64,000 nt of DNA from Bacteroides xylanisolvens XB1A (GCF_000210075.1 NC_021017.1:278604-342603); one strand, 5' to 3'. Counted from the first letter of the stretch, positions 18,062-30,055 are shown. A program made the numbers and translations. The notes: a model not told the origin generated them from the sequence alone.

Positions 18062-18626
18062 ATGGAAAACATTATTCAAAAAATAAGAGAAATCTATCCG
18101 GTATCCGATGAAGCGCTTCAGGCGCTTCAGGCGAATATGGAACTGCGATATTATCCTAAAGATACCTATATCGTCCAGTCGGGGGTAACAGACCGCCTGG
18201 TTTATTTCATTGAAGAGGGCATTGCCCGTTCCGTATTCCATCACAACGGACAGGATACTACTACGTGGTTCACGCTAGAAGGCGACATTACGTTCGGCAT
18301 GGATTCGCTCTACTATCAGCAACCGTCGGTGGAGAGCATTGAAACGCTTTCCGATTGCAAAATCTACGTCATCCATATCGACAAGCTGAATATGCTCTAC
18401 GAAACCTATATCGACATAGCCAACTGGGGGCGGTATCCTGCATCAGAATGTCAATAAAGAACTTAGCCACATGTTTGTGGAACGGCTCCAGCTTTCGCCT
18501 AAAGAACGGTATGAGCAGTTCAACCGTCGCTATCCCGGACTGATAAACCGGGTGAAGCTGAAGTATGTGGCTGCCTTTTTGGGCATTTCCATCTACACGC
18601 TTAGTCGGGTACGTGCTAAAAAATAG
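18062..18626 (+). pseudogene. Crp/Fnr-type transcriptional regulator, frameshifted
   Basis: The first 120 or so residues form a cyclic-nucleotide-binding-type beta-barrel (DRLVYFIEEGIARSVF, FTLEGDITFG). The frame breaks at a GGGGG run (18426-18430) and stops at 18457. Removing one G restores an open frame to TAG at 18624 that ends in the expected recognition helix YVAAFLGISIYTLSRV. The whole gene would then code for 187 residues, a normal size for Bacteroides Crp-like regulators. The reading frame downstream of the run has no stops and no decay, so the lesion is recent or a sequencing error. Effector and targets are unknown. Confidence 0.85.
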
Positions 18627-18679
18627 TTTTCGGTAGGGCTTTTTTGCTTTTAAGCAAAAGAACTTCGTTTCGCAAACCG

Positions 18680-18687
18680 TATCTTTG
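18680..18687 (+). promoter_or_regulatory. -7 box for the acyltransferase gene
   Basis: TATCTTTG, a perfect -7 box, 36 bases before the ATG at 18724; the -33 position is not conserved. Confidence 0.55.
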
Positions 18688-18723
18688 CCATCTGAAAATA
18701 CTAACTAACTAATAGAAAAACAG

Positions 18724-19878
18724 ATGTCGAACATTTCTTCTTCAGCCTTTGCAGATACCAAAGCACATTATGATCTTCTTGACGGACTTCGCGGTGTAGC
18801 GGCTCTTATGGTGATATGGTATCATGTATTCGAGGGATATGCTTTTGCCGGTGGTGGCAATATCGAGACTCTCAACCACGGTTATCTTGCCGTGGATTTC
18901 TTCTTTATCCTTTCGGGTTTCGTGATCGGTTACGCTTATGACGACCGTTGGGGCAAGAGTCTCACCATGAAAGATTTCTTTAAACGCCGTTTGATACGTC
19001 TTCATCCGATGGTCGTTATGGGTGCCGTATTGGGTGCTATCACATTCTGTATTCAGGGTTGTGTGCAATGGGATGGAACGCATGTAGCCATCTCCATGAT
19101 TATGTTGTCTCTTCTTTGCACGATATTCTTCATTCCTGCCATGCCGGGGGTGGGATATGAAGTTCGTGGCAACGGTGAGATGTTTCCGTTGAACGGCCCT
19201 TGCTGGTCGTTATTTTTCGAGTATATCGGTAATATCCTGTATGCGTTGTTCATCCGTCGCTTGTCCAACAAGGCGCTGACGGTATTTGTGGTGTTGCTGG
19301 GGGTAGCATTGGCAGCGTTTGCCGTCTTCAATGTCTCCACTTATGGAAACATAGGAGTGGGCTGGACGCTGGACGGGGTTAACTTCCTGGGCGGCTCCCT
19401 ACGTATGCTTTTCCCTTTTTCGCTGGGTATGCTGATGTCGCGTAACTTCAAGCCTATGAAGGTGAGAGGTGCTTTCTGGATCTGTACCGTTGCATTGATT
19501 GCCCTGTTCGCTGTTCCTTATCTCGAAGGAATGGAGCCGCTTTGCATGAATGGTGTTTATGAAGCGTTTTGTGTGATTGTGGCTTTCCCTATCATTCTTT
19601 GGATAGGAGCGTCGGGCACCACTACGGACGTGCAATCGACAAAGATATGCAAATTTCTGGGGGATATATCCTATCCGGTTTATGTGATCCATTATCCGTT
19701 GATGTATCTGTTCTATGCATGGCTGATTGAGAATAAGCTCTATACGTTGGGCGAGACTTGGCACGTAGCCGTGTGCGTCTTTGTCTTGAGTATCGTGCTT
19801 GCTTATCTGTGCCTGAAACTGTATGACGAACCGATACGTAAATATTTGGCAAAACGTTTCTTGAGTAAGAAACGATAG
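18724..19878 (+). CDS. Acyltransferase 3 family membrane protein
   Basis: Integral membrane O-acyltransferase of 384 residues with about ten helices. The family signature lies at the start: LLDGLRGVAALMVIWYHVFE, with the conserved His in WYHVF, followed by VDFFFILSGFVIG and the RRLIRLHP loop. Such enzymes move acetyl or other acyl groups from the cytoplasm to sugars of exopolysaccharide, lipopolysaccharide or peptidoglycan. The acceptor is unknown; the lone gene has its own promoter and a strong terminator, so context does not help. Confidence 0.93.
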   Translation: MSNISSSAFADTKAHYDLLDGLRGVAALMVIWYHVFEGYAFAGGGNIETLNHGYLAVDFFFILSGFVIGYAYDDRWGKSLTMKDFFKRRLIRLHPMVVMGAVLGAITFCIQGCVQWDGTHVAISMIMLSLLCTIFFIPAMPGVGYEVRGNGEMFPLNGPCWSLFFEYIGNILYALFIRRLSNKALTVFVVLLGVALAAFAVFNVSTYGNIGVGWTLDGVNFLGGSLRMLFPFSLGMLMSRNFKPMKVRGAFWICTVALIALFAVPYLEGMEPLCMNGVYEAFCVIVAFPIILWIGASGTTTDVQSTKICKFLGDISYPVYVIHYPLMYLFYAWLIENKLYTLGETWHVAVCVFVLSIVLAYLCLKLYDEPIRKYLAKRFLSKKR

Positions 19879-19924
19879 TTTCATTGTTATGTATCTGAAA
19901 AATATTTCATAAAGCTAAAAAAGA

Positions 19925-19969
19925 ACTCCAACCAAGTGGCGGATAAAGTCGCATTGGTTGGAGTTTTTT
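19925..19969 (+). terminator. Terminator after the acyltransferase gene
   Basis: ACTCCAACCAA (19925-19935) pairs with TTGGTTGGAGT (19954-19964), followed by TTTTTT. An A-run on the left side would let it also stop leftward transcripts. Confidence 0.85.
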
Positions 19970-20049
19970 ATCAATAGAATAAGTTTTCTCTTCGTCAGTA
20001 AGTGAGACTGATTCTATGTCTTTGCATTTTAGATGTGAAACGATATAGA

Positions 20050-20520
20050 TTAATAGAGTTGCTTGCTCATTTTATAATTGGTGAGACACATTTGATTAGC
20101 TTTCCGTTTTTGTTCTTCATCAACCTGAAAACCTTGTTTCTCGAAAAACGGTTTTGCCGTGATGCTAACCTCCGATGTTAATCTTTTCGCACCTCTTTCT
20201 CGTGCGTATGCTTCGAGATATTTATACAAAGATGTCGCAATGCCTTGATGCTGAAAGTCCTTATGGACAAACAGCGTGTGCATATATCCGTCGTCGTTGA
20301 CAGAGCCGAAGCCTACAATCACACCTTCTTCATTTTCTGCAACCACGTAATGTTGCTCTTCGAAAAGCTCACCCCAATGTGATGTATCGTCTCCGCACGA
20401 AGCCCAGTCTGCTACTTCTTCGGCTGTATAATCTTTTCGGTTCACAGTCAGGACTGTATGCTGATATAGCTCTTGTAGTGCTGGAATGTCAGACAGGTTT
20501 ACTTGGCGGATTCTATTCAT
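20050..20520 (-). CDS. GNAT family N-acetyltransferase
   Basis: A 156-residue acetyl-CoA-dependent transferase of the GNAT fold: beta-strand GVIVGFGSV, then LFVHKDFQHQGIATSLYKYL, whose Q-H-Q-G-I-A segment is the acetyl-CoA pyrophosphate-binding loop, and a C-terminal FFEKQGF motif. The acceptor is unknown. It begins 20 bases after purT and is probably carried on the purT transcript. Confidence 0.9.
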   Translation of the reverse strand: MNRIRQVNLSDIPALQELYQHTVLTVNRKDYTAEEVADWASCGDDTSHWGELFEEQHYVVAENEEGVIVGFGSVNDDGYMHTLFVHKDFQHQGIATSLYKYLEAYARERGAKRLTSEVSITAKPFFEKQGFQVDEEQKRKANQMCLTNYKMSKQLY

Positions 20521-20540
20521 CTTATCTCTAAATTTCTTTT

Positions 20541-21710
20541 TTAGTAAACTTCTACTTTCTCTGCAATTCTCTTAGCCTTGTCGCGCAACGCATCCAAATC
20601 AGCATCGAGCGGAGCGTAGCAAAGCACCACACCCATACGACGGTTGACGCGTGTAAACGGTTTGCCGAATATACGTAGATAGGTATCTTCTTCTTTGGTC
20701 ACTTCTTCCAGTCCACGATATTGAGGGCGCTCCTGGCTGGCAATCGGAGAGAGGATGACGGCACTTGCGCCTATTCGTTCTTGCTTGATGCCCGGAATAG
20801 GCAGACCGAGCACGGCACGCAGGTGCAATTCAAATTCATTCAGATTTTGTGTTCCTGCCAAAGTTACCATGCCGGTATCGTGCGGACGTGGAGAAAGTTC
20901 GGAGAAATAGACTCCGTTTTCATGGCTTAGGAAGAACTCAACTCCCCAAAGTCCTGCGCCTGTCAACGCGCGGGTTACTTTTTCTGCCATCTCTTCCGCT
21001 TCTTTCAAATGAGCAGGATCGATGTGTGCAGGCTGGAAACTTTCGCGATAGTCGCCACCTTTCTGCACGTGTCCGATAGGGGGGCAGAACAGGGTGGGGC
21101 CGTTCTTTTGAGTAACGGTGAGCAGGGTGATTTCGCTGTCGAATTTGATAAATTCTTCAATGATAAGTTCGCGGATATCGCCACGGCTTCCGCTGCATCC
21201 GTATTCCCAGGCGTGTTCAAGTTCGTCGGCACTCTTCACCAGCGACTGTCCTTTACCGGAGGATGACATCAACGGTTTAACGACACAAGGGAAACCGATT
21301 TTAGCGGCAGCTTCTTTCAGTTCGTCCAATGTTTTGGCGTAGAAGTATTTGGCTGTTTTCAGTCCGAGCTCTTTGGCGGCAAGGTCGCGGATAGCTTTAC
21401 GATTCATCGTGAAGTTCACGGCACGGGCGCTGGGCACTACCTGTATGCCTTCTTTTTCGAAGTCATACAAACGTTCTGTGCGGATCGCTTCAATCTCCGG
21501 AACGATAATGTCCGGCTGGTGTTTCTTTACGACACGCTCCAGTTCTTCACCGTTCAGCATATCGAATACTTCAAATTCATCAGCCACTTGCATAGCAGGT
21601 GCTCCCGCGTATGAGTCGCAGGCAATGATGTGTTGACCTTTACGTTGAGCTGAAATTACAAATTCTTTTCCTAGTTCTCCGGAACCGAGTAACAGTATTT
21701 TCTTCATCAT
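20541..21710 (-). CDS. purT: Formate-dependent phosphoribosylglycinamide formyltransferase
   Basis: ATP-grasp enzyme of 389 residues. It uses ATP and formate to formylate glycinamide ribonucleotide, an alternative to folate-dependent PurN in purine synthesis. The N-terminal pre-ATP-grasp segment has [11 protein letters not shown]; the ATP-grasp core has [17 protein letters not shown] and the metal-binding GVEFFLS and [12 protein letters not shown] stretches, all typical of PurT. Use of formate links it with fhs (48294) and glyA (50300) in one-carbon metabolism. It is transcribed leftward with the GNAT gene. Confidence 0.96.
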   Translation of the reverse strand: MMKKILLLGSGELGKEFVISAQRKGQHIIACDSYAGAPAMQVADEFEVFDMLNGEELERVVKKHQPDIIVPEIEAIRTERLYDFEKEGIQVVPSARAVNFTMNRKAIRDLAAKELGLKTAKYFYAKTLDELKEAAAKIGFPCVVKPLMSSSGKGQSLVKSADELEHAWEYGCSGSRGDIRELIIEEFIKFDSEITLLTVTQKNGPTLFCPPIGHVQKGGDYRESFQPAHIDPAHLKEAEEMAEKVTRALTGAGLWGVEFFLSHENGVYFSELSPRPHDTGMVTLAGTQNLNEFELHLRAVLGLPIPGIKQERIGASAVILSPIASQERPQYRGLEEVTKEEDTYLRIFGKPFTRVNRRMGVVLCYAPLDADLDALRDKAKRIAEKVEVY

Positions 21711-21734
21711 TTTGAGTGTTTTATATTAGTGGTG

Positions 21735-21742
21735 CAAAATTA
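21735..21742 (-). promoter_or_regulatory. -7 box for purT
   Basis: Reverse strand TAATTTTG matches TAnnTTTG, 25 bases upstream of the purT start. The -33 position is not clear. Confidence 0.45.
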
Positions 21743-22294
21743 CAGCAAAAAAATGAGATAATAATTGTATAGGCGTTGATTATATTTCTCTTTTATATAA
21801 ATAAGGAATAGTCTTCTATATAATATAAGGTGCAATGTAAATCCTGCATGAAAAACTTTCGTGCAGGATTTGGTGTTTTCTTTAGTTGAAAAGCGTATCC
21901 TTGAAAAAGACAACCAGAACCTCCTGAAAATTGCTGTGAATTTTAGTGCGGAGACGCGAAATATAGAGAAATGGATCGTAGAAAAATAGAAAATACGGCT
22001 TTAAACTTTCTTAAGGAAAACATGAAAAAACAGCGTTCGCTGTGTTCGAGCACAAAACTAGTTGTCTGTGCTACTATTTTGTATTACGGCTAAATCCTTG
22101 ATTTAAAACAAAGAGAAAGGAAACTGGACGCGAAAATCCGGTTTATTGATATATTATTATCTCAAAATCTATTTTGCTATTGATTTGTAGTCTAAATTCG
22201 CCTAAATTGGTCAATCTGTAGCTATTATTAGTCTAATAAGTGTTATCGAACGACAAATTATAAAAAAGGAGTAACAATGATACAGAATTGTTTC

Positions 22295-22302
22295 TACATT
22301 TG
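22295..22302 (+). promoter_or_regulatory. Probable -7 box of the ATP synthase operon
   Basis: TACATTTG matches TAnnTTTG. The leader to atpD would be about 180 nt. No good -33 box is visible; the palindrome at 22225-22239 lies about 60 bp upstream. Confidence 0.45.
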
Positions 22303-22477
22303 TGCAGTTGTTTCTTTAACTATTTCTAGTGGTAGAAGTTTCTAGGATATAGAAAATAGTTGAACAAAAAATTAATTCAACTGTTTATTATAATATTGAA
22401 ATTAGGTAAAACGCGAAAATGTTTATTCCTTATCATATTATAAGGTCAAAAAGGAGAGAAAAGAATAATATAAATAA

Positions 22478-24007
<1,530 letters not shown>

Positions 24008-24019
24008 AAATATAGAGTG

Positions 24020-24265
24020 ATGAAAGAACTGCATTTGAGTATAGTATCGCCCGAAAAGAGCATATTCGACGGAGATGTGAAGATTGTCACATTGCCGGGC
24101 ATGATCGGTTCGTTTTCTATTCTGCCGGGGCATGCGCCCATTGTATCGTCGCTGAAAGCGGGAACGTTGAGTTATACGACGATGGAGGGAGAAGAGCACA
24201 CGATGGATATTCAGGGCGGTTTTGTTGAAATGAGTGACGGCACGGTTTCTGCCTGTGTTTCCTGA
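24020..24265 (+). CDS. atpC: F-type ATP synthase subunit epsilon (short form)
   Basis: An 81-residue protein beginning MKELHLSIVSPEKSIFDGDV, the N-terminal beta-sandwich of epsilon that couples the rotor to the c ring, including the conserved GSFSILPGHAPIVS segment. The usual C-terminal helical hairpin, about 45-50 residues that inhibit ATP hydrolysis in E. coli and Bacillus, is absent; the frame ends at a normal stop with nothing similar after it. The ATG at 24020 is preferred to GTG at 24017. Confidence 0.93.
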   Translation: MKELHLSIVSPEKSIFDGDVKIVTLPGMIGSFSILPGHAPIVSSLKAGTLSYTTMEGEEHTMDIQGGFVEMSDGTVSACVS

Positions 24266-24345
24266 CGGAAGCCTTCCGGCACAAAGACCAAGTATCTAAA
24301 GATTGAAAAAAACGAGATAATAACCTTACAGAAAAACACAGTAAC

Positions 24346-24780
24346 ATGATGAATATTAGTAAAACTAAACGGAACTTTATCTGTTGGCATACCTTATTTG
24401 CAGTGATTAGTGCGGCGCTCGGAGCTGTTATCCTACACTTCGCTCTGCCGGGGCATTATTTCGGAGGGTATCCGTTTATACCGGTTTATTTTTACTTCTT
24501 CGGGTTGGCCAGCATCTATATGTTCGACGCTTGCCGGCGGCACGCTCCGCAGAGATTGTTACTGTTGTATTTGGCAATGAAGATGATAAAGATGATTCTT
24601 TCGCTGATTCTGGTCTTGATTTATTGCCTTGCTGTACGCGAAGAAGCCAGAGCTTTTTTACTGACGTTTATCTCGTTCTATTTGATATATCTGATATTCG
24701 AAACCTGGTTTTTCTTCTCTTTTGAGATGAACCAGAAACGGAAAAAGAAAAATAAGAAGAAACATGAAACAGTTGCATAA
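24346..24780 (+). CDS. Four-helix membrane protein in the ATP synthase operon
   Basis: A 144-residue protein with four predicted membrane helices and a very basic C-terminal tail (RKKKNKKK). It takes the place of AtpI/AtpZ-like assembly proteins seen before subunit a in other bacteria, but the sequence is not clearly AtpI. Its end overlaps the start of atpB by 17 bases, suggesting coupled translation. An assembly or magnesium-handling role for the Fo sector is only an inference from position. Two adjacent Met codons could serve as the start. Confidence 0.7.
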   Translation: MMNISKTKRNFICWHTLFAVISAALGAVILHFALPGHYFGGYPFIPVYFYFFGLASIYMFDACRRHAPQRLLLLYLAMKMIKMILSLILVLIYCLAVREEARAFLLTFISFYLIYLIFETWFFFSFEMNQKRKKKNKKKHETVA

Positions 24781-25903
24781 CATAGTAGCTCCGTTGATTC
24801 TGTTCTGTCTGATGGCAGCGGTCAGTTTGCCGGTTCTTGCGCAAGAGCAAGAGGGGGAAACGGTGGCGCAGCAGACGCAGGACGAAATTACTCCGAAGGA
24901 GGAACAGGAGAACACGGTTGATGTGAAAGAAATTGTGTTCGGTCATATCGGCGACTCCTACGAATGGCATATTACAACATGGGGTAACACGCATATTACT
25001 ATACCGTTACCTATTATTGTTTATAGTAGCACTTCAGGTTGGCACACGTTCCTTTCTTCCCGTCTCGAAGAGAATGGAGGTACGTATGAAGGACTTTCCA
25101 TCGCTCCCGCAGGAAGCAAATATGAAGGCAAACTGGTAGAGTATGACGCCGCAGGCGAACAGGTTCGCCCTTGGGATATTTCCATTACGAAAGTGACGTT
25201 TGCCTTGTTGTTCAACAGCGTATTGCTGCTCGTTATCGTGTTGTGTGTGGCACATTGGTACAGGAAACGTCCGCAAGGAGCCAAAGCACCGGGAGGATTT
25301 ATCGGATTCATGGAGATGTTCATCATGATGGTGAACGACGATATCATCAAGAGTTGTGTCGGACCTAACTACCGGAAGTTCGCGCCATATCTGCTGACAG
25401 CGTTCTTTTTCATCTTTATCAATAACATGATGGGATTGATTCCGTTCTTCCCCGGAGGCGCGAATGTGACGGGAAATATCGCTATCACGATGGTGCTGGC
25501 GGTCTGCACGTTCCTTGCAGTCAATATCTTCGGTACGAAACATTACTGGAAAGATATTTTCTGGCCCGATGTACCTTGGTGGCTGAAAGTGCCTGTGCCG
25601 ATGATGCCGTTCATCGAGTTCTTCGGAATCTTTACGAAACCGTTTGCTTTGATGATCCGTCTTTTTGCCAATATGCTGGCCGGACACATGGCGATGCTGG
25701 TGCTCACCTGCCTGATCTTTATCTCGGCAAGCATGGGGCCTGCGCTGAACGGCACGCTCACGGTGGCTTCCGTATTGTTCAACATCTTTATGAATGCGCT
25801 TGAACTGCTGGTGGCTTTCATCCAGGCTTACGTATTTACGATGTTGTCGGCAGTGTTTATCGGACTGGCACAGGAAGGAGCCAGAGTGAAAACAGAAGAA
25901 TAA
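24764..25903 (+). CDS. atpB: F-type ATP synthase subunit a
   Basis: Membrane stator subunit that carries the proton half-channels. It has 379 residues, over 100 more than E. coli subunit a. The extra part is N-terminal: a signal-peptide-like helix (LILFCLMAAVSLPVLA), then a soluble acidic stretch to about residue 140 that should lie in the periplasm. The core helices follow, with the essential arginine in MIRLFANMLAGH. The extended N-terminus is typical of Bacteroidetes. It is flanked by the overlapping membrane-protein gene and by the c subunit. Confidence 0.96.
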   Translation: MKQLHNIVAPLILFCLMAAVSLPVLAQEQEGETVAQQTQDEITPKEEQENTVDVKEIVFGHIGDSYEWHITTWGNTHITIPLPIIVYSSTSGWHTFLSSRLEENGGTYEGLSIAPAGSKYEGKLVEYDAAGEQVRPWDISITKVTFALLFNSVLLLVIVLCVAHWYRKRPQGAKAPGGFIGFMEMFIMMVNDDIIKSCVGPNYRKFAPYLLTAFFFIFINNMMGLIPFFPGGANVTGNIAITMVLAVCTFLAVNIFGTKHYWKDIFWPDVPWWLKVPVPMMPFIEFFGIFTKPFALMIRLFANMLAGHMAMLVLTCLIFISASMGPALNGTLTVASVLFNIFMNALELLVAFIQAYVFTMLSAVFIGLAQEGARVKTEE

Positions 25904-25993
25904 TCAATGAAACGCGGTGAAAACGTGACTGAACGAATACGGAATAAACGCGCGGAATGAGGAATTAAATAATAAAAACAAGAGAAAATATAA

Positions 25994-26272
<279 letters not shown>

Positions 26273-26393
26273 TCAGGTATATAACAAGCGGATTTCGCAG
26301 GCGTAAAACCCTGTTTCTAAATGGGGGAGATCCTCATGCAATGGGCAGCCGCGAAATCGTAAATTGTAAATCGTAAAATCGTAAATAAAGATT
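26273..26393 (+). other. Structured spacer between atpE and atpF
   Basis: The spacer contains GATTTCGC (near 26292) with its complement GCGAAATC (near 26351), able to fold into a hairpin with a long loop, and a run of AAATCGTA-like repeats just before the atpF ATG. Such a structure could protect the c-subunit message, which is needed in excess; this is inference. Confidence 0.4.
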
Positions 26394-26897
26394 ATGTCAT
26401 TACTATTACCTGATAGTGGCCTGCTGTTCTGGATGTTTCTCTCATTCGGGATTGTGTTCGTGATATTGGCGAAATACGGCTTCCCCGTCATCATCAAGAT
26501 GGTGGAAGGCCGTAAGACCTATATCGACCAGTCTTTGGAGGTGGCGAGGGAAGCTAATGCCCAGTTGTCTAAACTGAAACAAGAAGGCGACGCATTGGTG
26601 GCAGCCGCCAACAAAGAGCAAGGACGCATCTTGAGGGAAGCAATGGAAGAACGTGACAAGATTGTTCACGAGGCCCGTAAACAAGCCGAAATTGCCGCAC
26701 AAAAAGAACTTGATGCGGTGAAACAACAAATCCAGATGGAGAAAGACGAAGCAATCCGCGACATCCGTCGCCAGGTGGCCGTGCTTTCTGTTGACATCGC
26801 CGAGAAAGTGCTCCGCAAGAGTCTTGAGGACAAGGATGCACAGATGGGCATGATCGACCGCATGCTGGATGAAGTACTAACCCCGAATAAGAACTAA
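26394..26897 (+). CDS. atpF: F-type ATP synthase subunit b
   Basis: A 167-residue stator stalk: one N-terminal membrane helix ([20 protein letters not shown]), then a long charged helix rich in Glu, Lys and Ala that dimerises as a right-handed coiled coil and binds subunit delta at its end. Length and pattern are normal. It lies 5 bases before atpH. Confidence 0.95.
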   Translation: MSLLLPDSGLLFWMFLSFGIVFVILAKYGFPVIIKMVEGRKTYIDQSLEVAREANAQLSKLKQEGDALVAAANKEQGRILREAMEERDKIVHEARKQAEIAAQKELDAVKQQIQMEKDEAIRDIRRQVAVLSVDIAEKVLRKSLEDKDAQMGMIDRMLDEVLTPNKN

Positions 26898-26902
26898 GGA
26901 AG

Positions 26903-27463
26903 ATGGAAGTCGGAATACTCTCAATGCGTTATGCAAAAGCTATCATTGAATACGCACAGGAAAAAGGTCTGGAAGACAGGTTGTATCAGGAGTTTCTGAC
27001 CCTGTCGCACAGCTTTTGTGAACAGCCCGGTCTGCGCGAAGCGCTTGATAATCCCGTCATCACGACCAAGGAAAAGTTGGCGTTAGTCTGCACAGCTGCC
27101 GATGGTGACGGTAAATCGACCAGAGAGTTTGTCCAATTTATCACTTTGGTACTGCGAAACAGGCGTGAAGGCTATCTGCAATTTATCAGCCTGATGTATC
27201 TGGATCTCTACCGGAAGTTGAAACATATTGGCGTAGGAAAGCTGATTACAGCCGTTCCTGTCAATAAGGAAACAGAAGACCGGATCCGGTCGGCTGCCGC
27301 ACATATCCTGCATGCTCAGATGGAGCTGGAAACGGTGATAGATCCTTCTATCGAAGGTGGGTTTATCTTTGATATCAACGACTATCGGTTGGATGCAAGC
27401 GTTGCCACGCAGTTGAAGCGAGTGAAACAACAATTTATTGATAAGAATAGGAGAATTGTATAA
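26903..27463 (+). CDS. atpH: F-type ATP synthase subunit delta
   Basis: A 186-residue soluble subunit that links the b stalk to the top of the alpha-beta head. It begins [21 protein letters not shown], the conserved helical N-domain (RYAKAL-type motif), and ends with a small beta-region containing [16 protein letters not shown]. Its stop overlaps the atpA start by one base (TAATG). Confidence 0.94.
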   Translation: MEVGILSMRYAKAIIEYAQEKGLEDRLYQEFLTLSHSFCEQPGLREALDNPVITTKEKLALVCTAADGDGKSTREFVQFITLVLRNRREGYLQFISLMYLDLYRKLKHIGVGKLITAVPVNKETEDRIRSAAAHILHAQMELETVIDPSIEGGFIFDINDYRLDASVATQLKRVKQQFIDKNRRIV

Positions 27464-29046
27464 TGTCTGAAAATATAAGAGTAAGCGAAGTATCCGATAT
27501 ATTGCGCAAGCAGCTCGAAGGAATCAATGCCAATGTGCAACTTGACGAAATCGGTACGGTGCTCCAGGTGAGTGACGGCGTAGTGCGTATCTATGGACTA
27601 CGGAACGCCGAGGCCAATGAATTGCTGGAGTTTGATAATGGTATCAAAGCAATCGTGATGAACCTCGAAGAGGACAACGTGGGTGCTGTACTGTTGGGCC
27701 CGACGGACAAAATCAAAGAAGGATTCGTCGTGAAGCGTACCAAACGTATCGCCTCCATCCGTGTAGGAGAGGGCATGCTGGGACGTGTGATTGACCCGCT
27801 GGGCGAACCGCTCGACGGCAAAGGATTGATTGGCGGCGAACTGTATGATATGCCTTTGGAACGTAAAGCTCCGGGAGTAATCTATCGTCAGCCTGTGAAC
27901 CAGCCGTTGCAGACCGGATTGAAGGCTGTGGACGCCATGATTCCTATCGGTCGCGGACAGCGTGAGTTGATTATCGGCGACCGCCAGACAGGAAAGACTG
28001 CCATTGCGATTGATACGATTATCAACCAGCGCACTAACTTCCTGGCAGGCGACCCTGTATATTGTATCTATGTAGCTATCGGTCAGAAGGGTTCTACTGT
28101 TGCTTCTATCGTTAATACGCTTCGTGAGTACGGAGCACTGGACTACACGGTGGTTGTAGCTGCCACGGCTGGTGACCCGGCTGCGTTGCAGTATTACGCT
28201 CCGTTTGCAGGTGCTGCCATCGGCGAGTATTTCCGTGATACCGGGCGTCATGCGTTAGTGGTTTATGATGACCTTTCCAAACAGGCGGTGGCTTATCGTG
28301 AGGTTTCGCTGATTCTTCGCCGTCCGTCCGGTCGTGAGGCTTATCCGGGTGATATCTTCTATCTGCACTCCCGTCTGTTGGAACGTGCTGCCAAGATTAT
28401 CAGTCAGGAAGAAGTGGCACGCGAAATGAACGATCTCCCAGAAAGTCTAAAGGGGATTGTGAAAGGTGGCGGCTCGCTCACAGCATTGCCTATCATCGAA
28501 ACGCAAGCAGGTGACGTATCGGCTTATATCCCGACGAACGTGATTTCTATCACCGACGGACAGATATTCCTTGAGACTGACTTGTTCAACCAGGGTACGC
28601 GTCCGGCTATCAACGTCGGTATCTCCGTATCCCGTGTAGGTGGTAACGCGCAGATTAAGGCTATGAAGAAGGTGGCCGGAACATTGAAGATTGACCAGGC
28701 GCAATATCGCGAGTTGGAAGCCTTCTCTAAGTTCAGCAGCGACATGGACCCGATTACTGCCCTGACTATTGATAAAGGACGTAAGAACGGACAATTATTG
28801 ATTCAACCGCAATACAGCCCGATGCCCGTAGAGCAGCAGATTGCTATCCTCTACTGTGGTACGCACGGACTTCTACATGATGTCCCATTGGATAAGGTGC
28901 AAGACTTTGAACGCAGTTTCATCGAATCTCTGCAACTGAATCATCAGGAGGATGTATTGGACATACTGAAAACGGGCGTGATCGACGATAACGTGATTAA
29001 AGCTATCGAAGAGACTGCCGCTATGGTGGCGAAACAGTACTTATAA
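27463..29046 (+). CDS. atpA: F-type ATP synthase subunit alpha
   Basis: Non-catalytic nucleotide-binding subunit of the F1 head, 527 residues. Walker A is GDRQTGKTA, the [10 protein letters not shown] signature stretch is present, and the arginine finger lies in that SRVGG motif. Start coupled to atpH by TAATG. A repeat-rich 112-base spacer follows before atpG. Confidence 0.98.
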   Translation: MSENIRVSEVSDILRKQLEGINANVQLDEIGTVLQVSDGVVRIYGLRNAEANELLEFDNGIKAIVMNLEEDNVGAVLLGPTDKIKEGFVVKRTKRIASIRVGEGMLGRVIDPLGEPLDGKGLIGGELYDMPLERKAPGVIYRQPVNQPLQTGLKAVDAMIPIGRGQRELIIGDRQTGKTAIAIDTIINQRTNFLAGDPVYCIYVAIGQKGSTVASIVNTLREYGALDYTVVVAATAGDPAALQYYAPFAGAAIGEYFRDTGRHALVVYDDLSKQAVAYREVSLILRRPSGREAYPGDIFYLHSRLLERAAKIISQEEVAREMNDLPESLKGIVKGGGSLTALPIIETQAGDVSAYIPTNVISITDGQIFLETDLFNQGTRPAINVGISVSRVGGNAQIKAMKKVAGTLKIDQAQYRELEAFSKFSSDMDPITALTIDKGRKNGQLLIQPQYSPMPVEQQIAILYCGTHGLLHDVPLDKVQDFERSFIESLQLNHQEDVLDILKTGVIDDNVIKAIEETAAMVAKQYL

Positions 29047-29158
29047 TAGTGATTAGTTGGTTAGTGATAAGTGATTAGCTTACTGTCACCAACCACTAAC
29101 CGCCAACTATTAATCACTATCACCAACTATTAATAATTAACCACTAACCAATAAAAAA
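29047..29158 (+). repeat. Short imperfect repeats between atpA and atpG
   Basis: Multiple forward and inverted copies of TTAGTGATTAG and CACTAACC, for example TTGGTTAGTG (29057-29066) complementary to CACTAACCAA (29142-29151). The spacer can fold into one long hairpin inside the operon. Similar low-complexity blocks occur elsewhere in this window. Confidence 0.55.
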
Positions 29159-30055
29159 ATGGCTTCACTGAAAGAAGTAAAAACCAGAATAAATTCGGTA
29201 AAAAGTACCCGAAAAATCACTTCAGCAATGAAGATGGTGGCTTCTGCCAAATTACACAAGGCACAAGGAGCCATTGAGAATATGCTGCCTTATCAGAAGA
29301 AGTTGAACAAGATTCTGACTAACTTCCTAAGCGCGGACCTGCCCATCGAATCTCCTTATGTGCAGGAGCGTGAAGTGAAGCGTGTAGCAATCGTCGTCTT
29401 TTCTTCAAACACTTCTCTTTGTGGTGCTTTCAACGCCAACGTCATCAAAATGATGATGCAAACGATCGGGGAGTTCCGCACCCTGGGACAGGATAATATC
29501 TTGATATTCCCAATTGGCAAGAAGGTGGATGAAGCGGTCAAACGAATGGGATTCAGACCGCAGGAGACTTCTCCGACGCTCTCCGACAAACCGACGTATC
29601 AGGAGGCTGCCGAATTGGCTCACCGACTGATGGATATGTATGTGGCAGGAGAAGTGGACCGCGTGGAAATAATCTATCATCACTTCAAATCAATGGGGGT
29701 ACAGATTCTTCTCCGGGAGACGTATCTCCCCATTGATATGACGAATGTGGTAAGTGAAGAGGACAGAATGAATAAGGAGGAGGTAGAGGAGCATGAAATT
29801 GCCAATGATTATATCATCGAACCGAACGCGGAAGAATTGATCGCCAGCTTAATACCAACAGTATTGAGCCAGAAGATTTTTACCGCTGCCGTCGACTCTA
29901 ATGCATCGGAACATGCTGCACGTACCCTGGCTATGCAAGTGGCTACGGACAATGCAAATGAACTGATTCAGGATTTGACGAAGCAGTATAATAAGAGTCG
30001 CCAGCAGGCGATTACAAATGAGTTGCTGGATATTGTAGGGGGGACAATGAAATAG
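29159..30055 (+). CDS. atpG: F-type ATP synthase subunit gamma
   Basis: Rotor shaft of F1, 298 residues. The N-terminal helix (ASLKEVKTRINSVKSTRKI, then TSAMKMVASAKL) and the C-terminal helix (AMQVATDNANELI and a final ELLDIVGG) form the coiled coil that turns inside the head. It is the last gene of the operon; a strong terminator follows at 30091. Confidence 0.96.
   Translation: MASLKEVKTRINSVKSTRKITSAMKMVASAKLHKAQGAIENMLPYQKKLNKILTNFLSADLPIESPYVQEREVKRVAIVVFSSNTSLCGAFNANVIKMMMQTIGEFRTLGQDNILIFPIGKKVDEAVKRMGFRPQETSPTLSDKPTYQEAAELAHRLMDMYVAGEVDRVEIIYHHFKSMGVQILLRETYLPIDMTNVVSEEDRMNKEEVEEHEIANDYIIEPNAEELIASLIPTVLSQKIFTAAVDSNASEHAARTLAMQVATDNANELIQDLTKQYNKSRQQAITNELLDIVGGTMK

Noticed and set aside
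21880..22093. Two short frames of about 40 codons before the ATP synthase operon
   Set aside because: No start context, no family and no conserved features; kept only as a note under the intergenic region.
29047..29158. Repeats between atpA and atpG as a CRISPR array
   Set aside because: Units are short, irregular and inverted, with no spacers of constant length and no cas genes.
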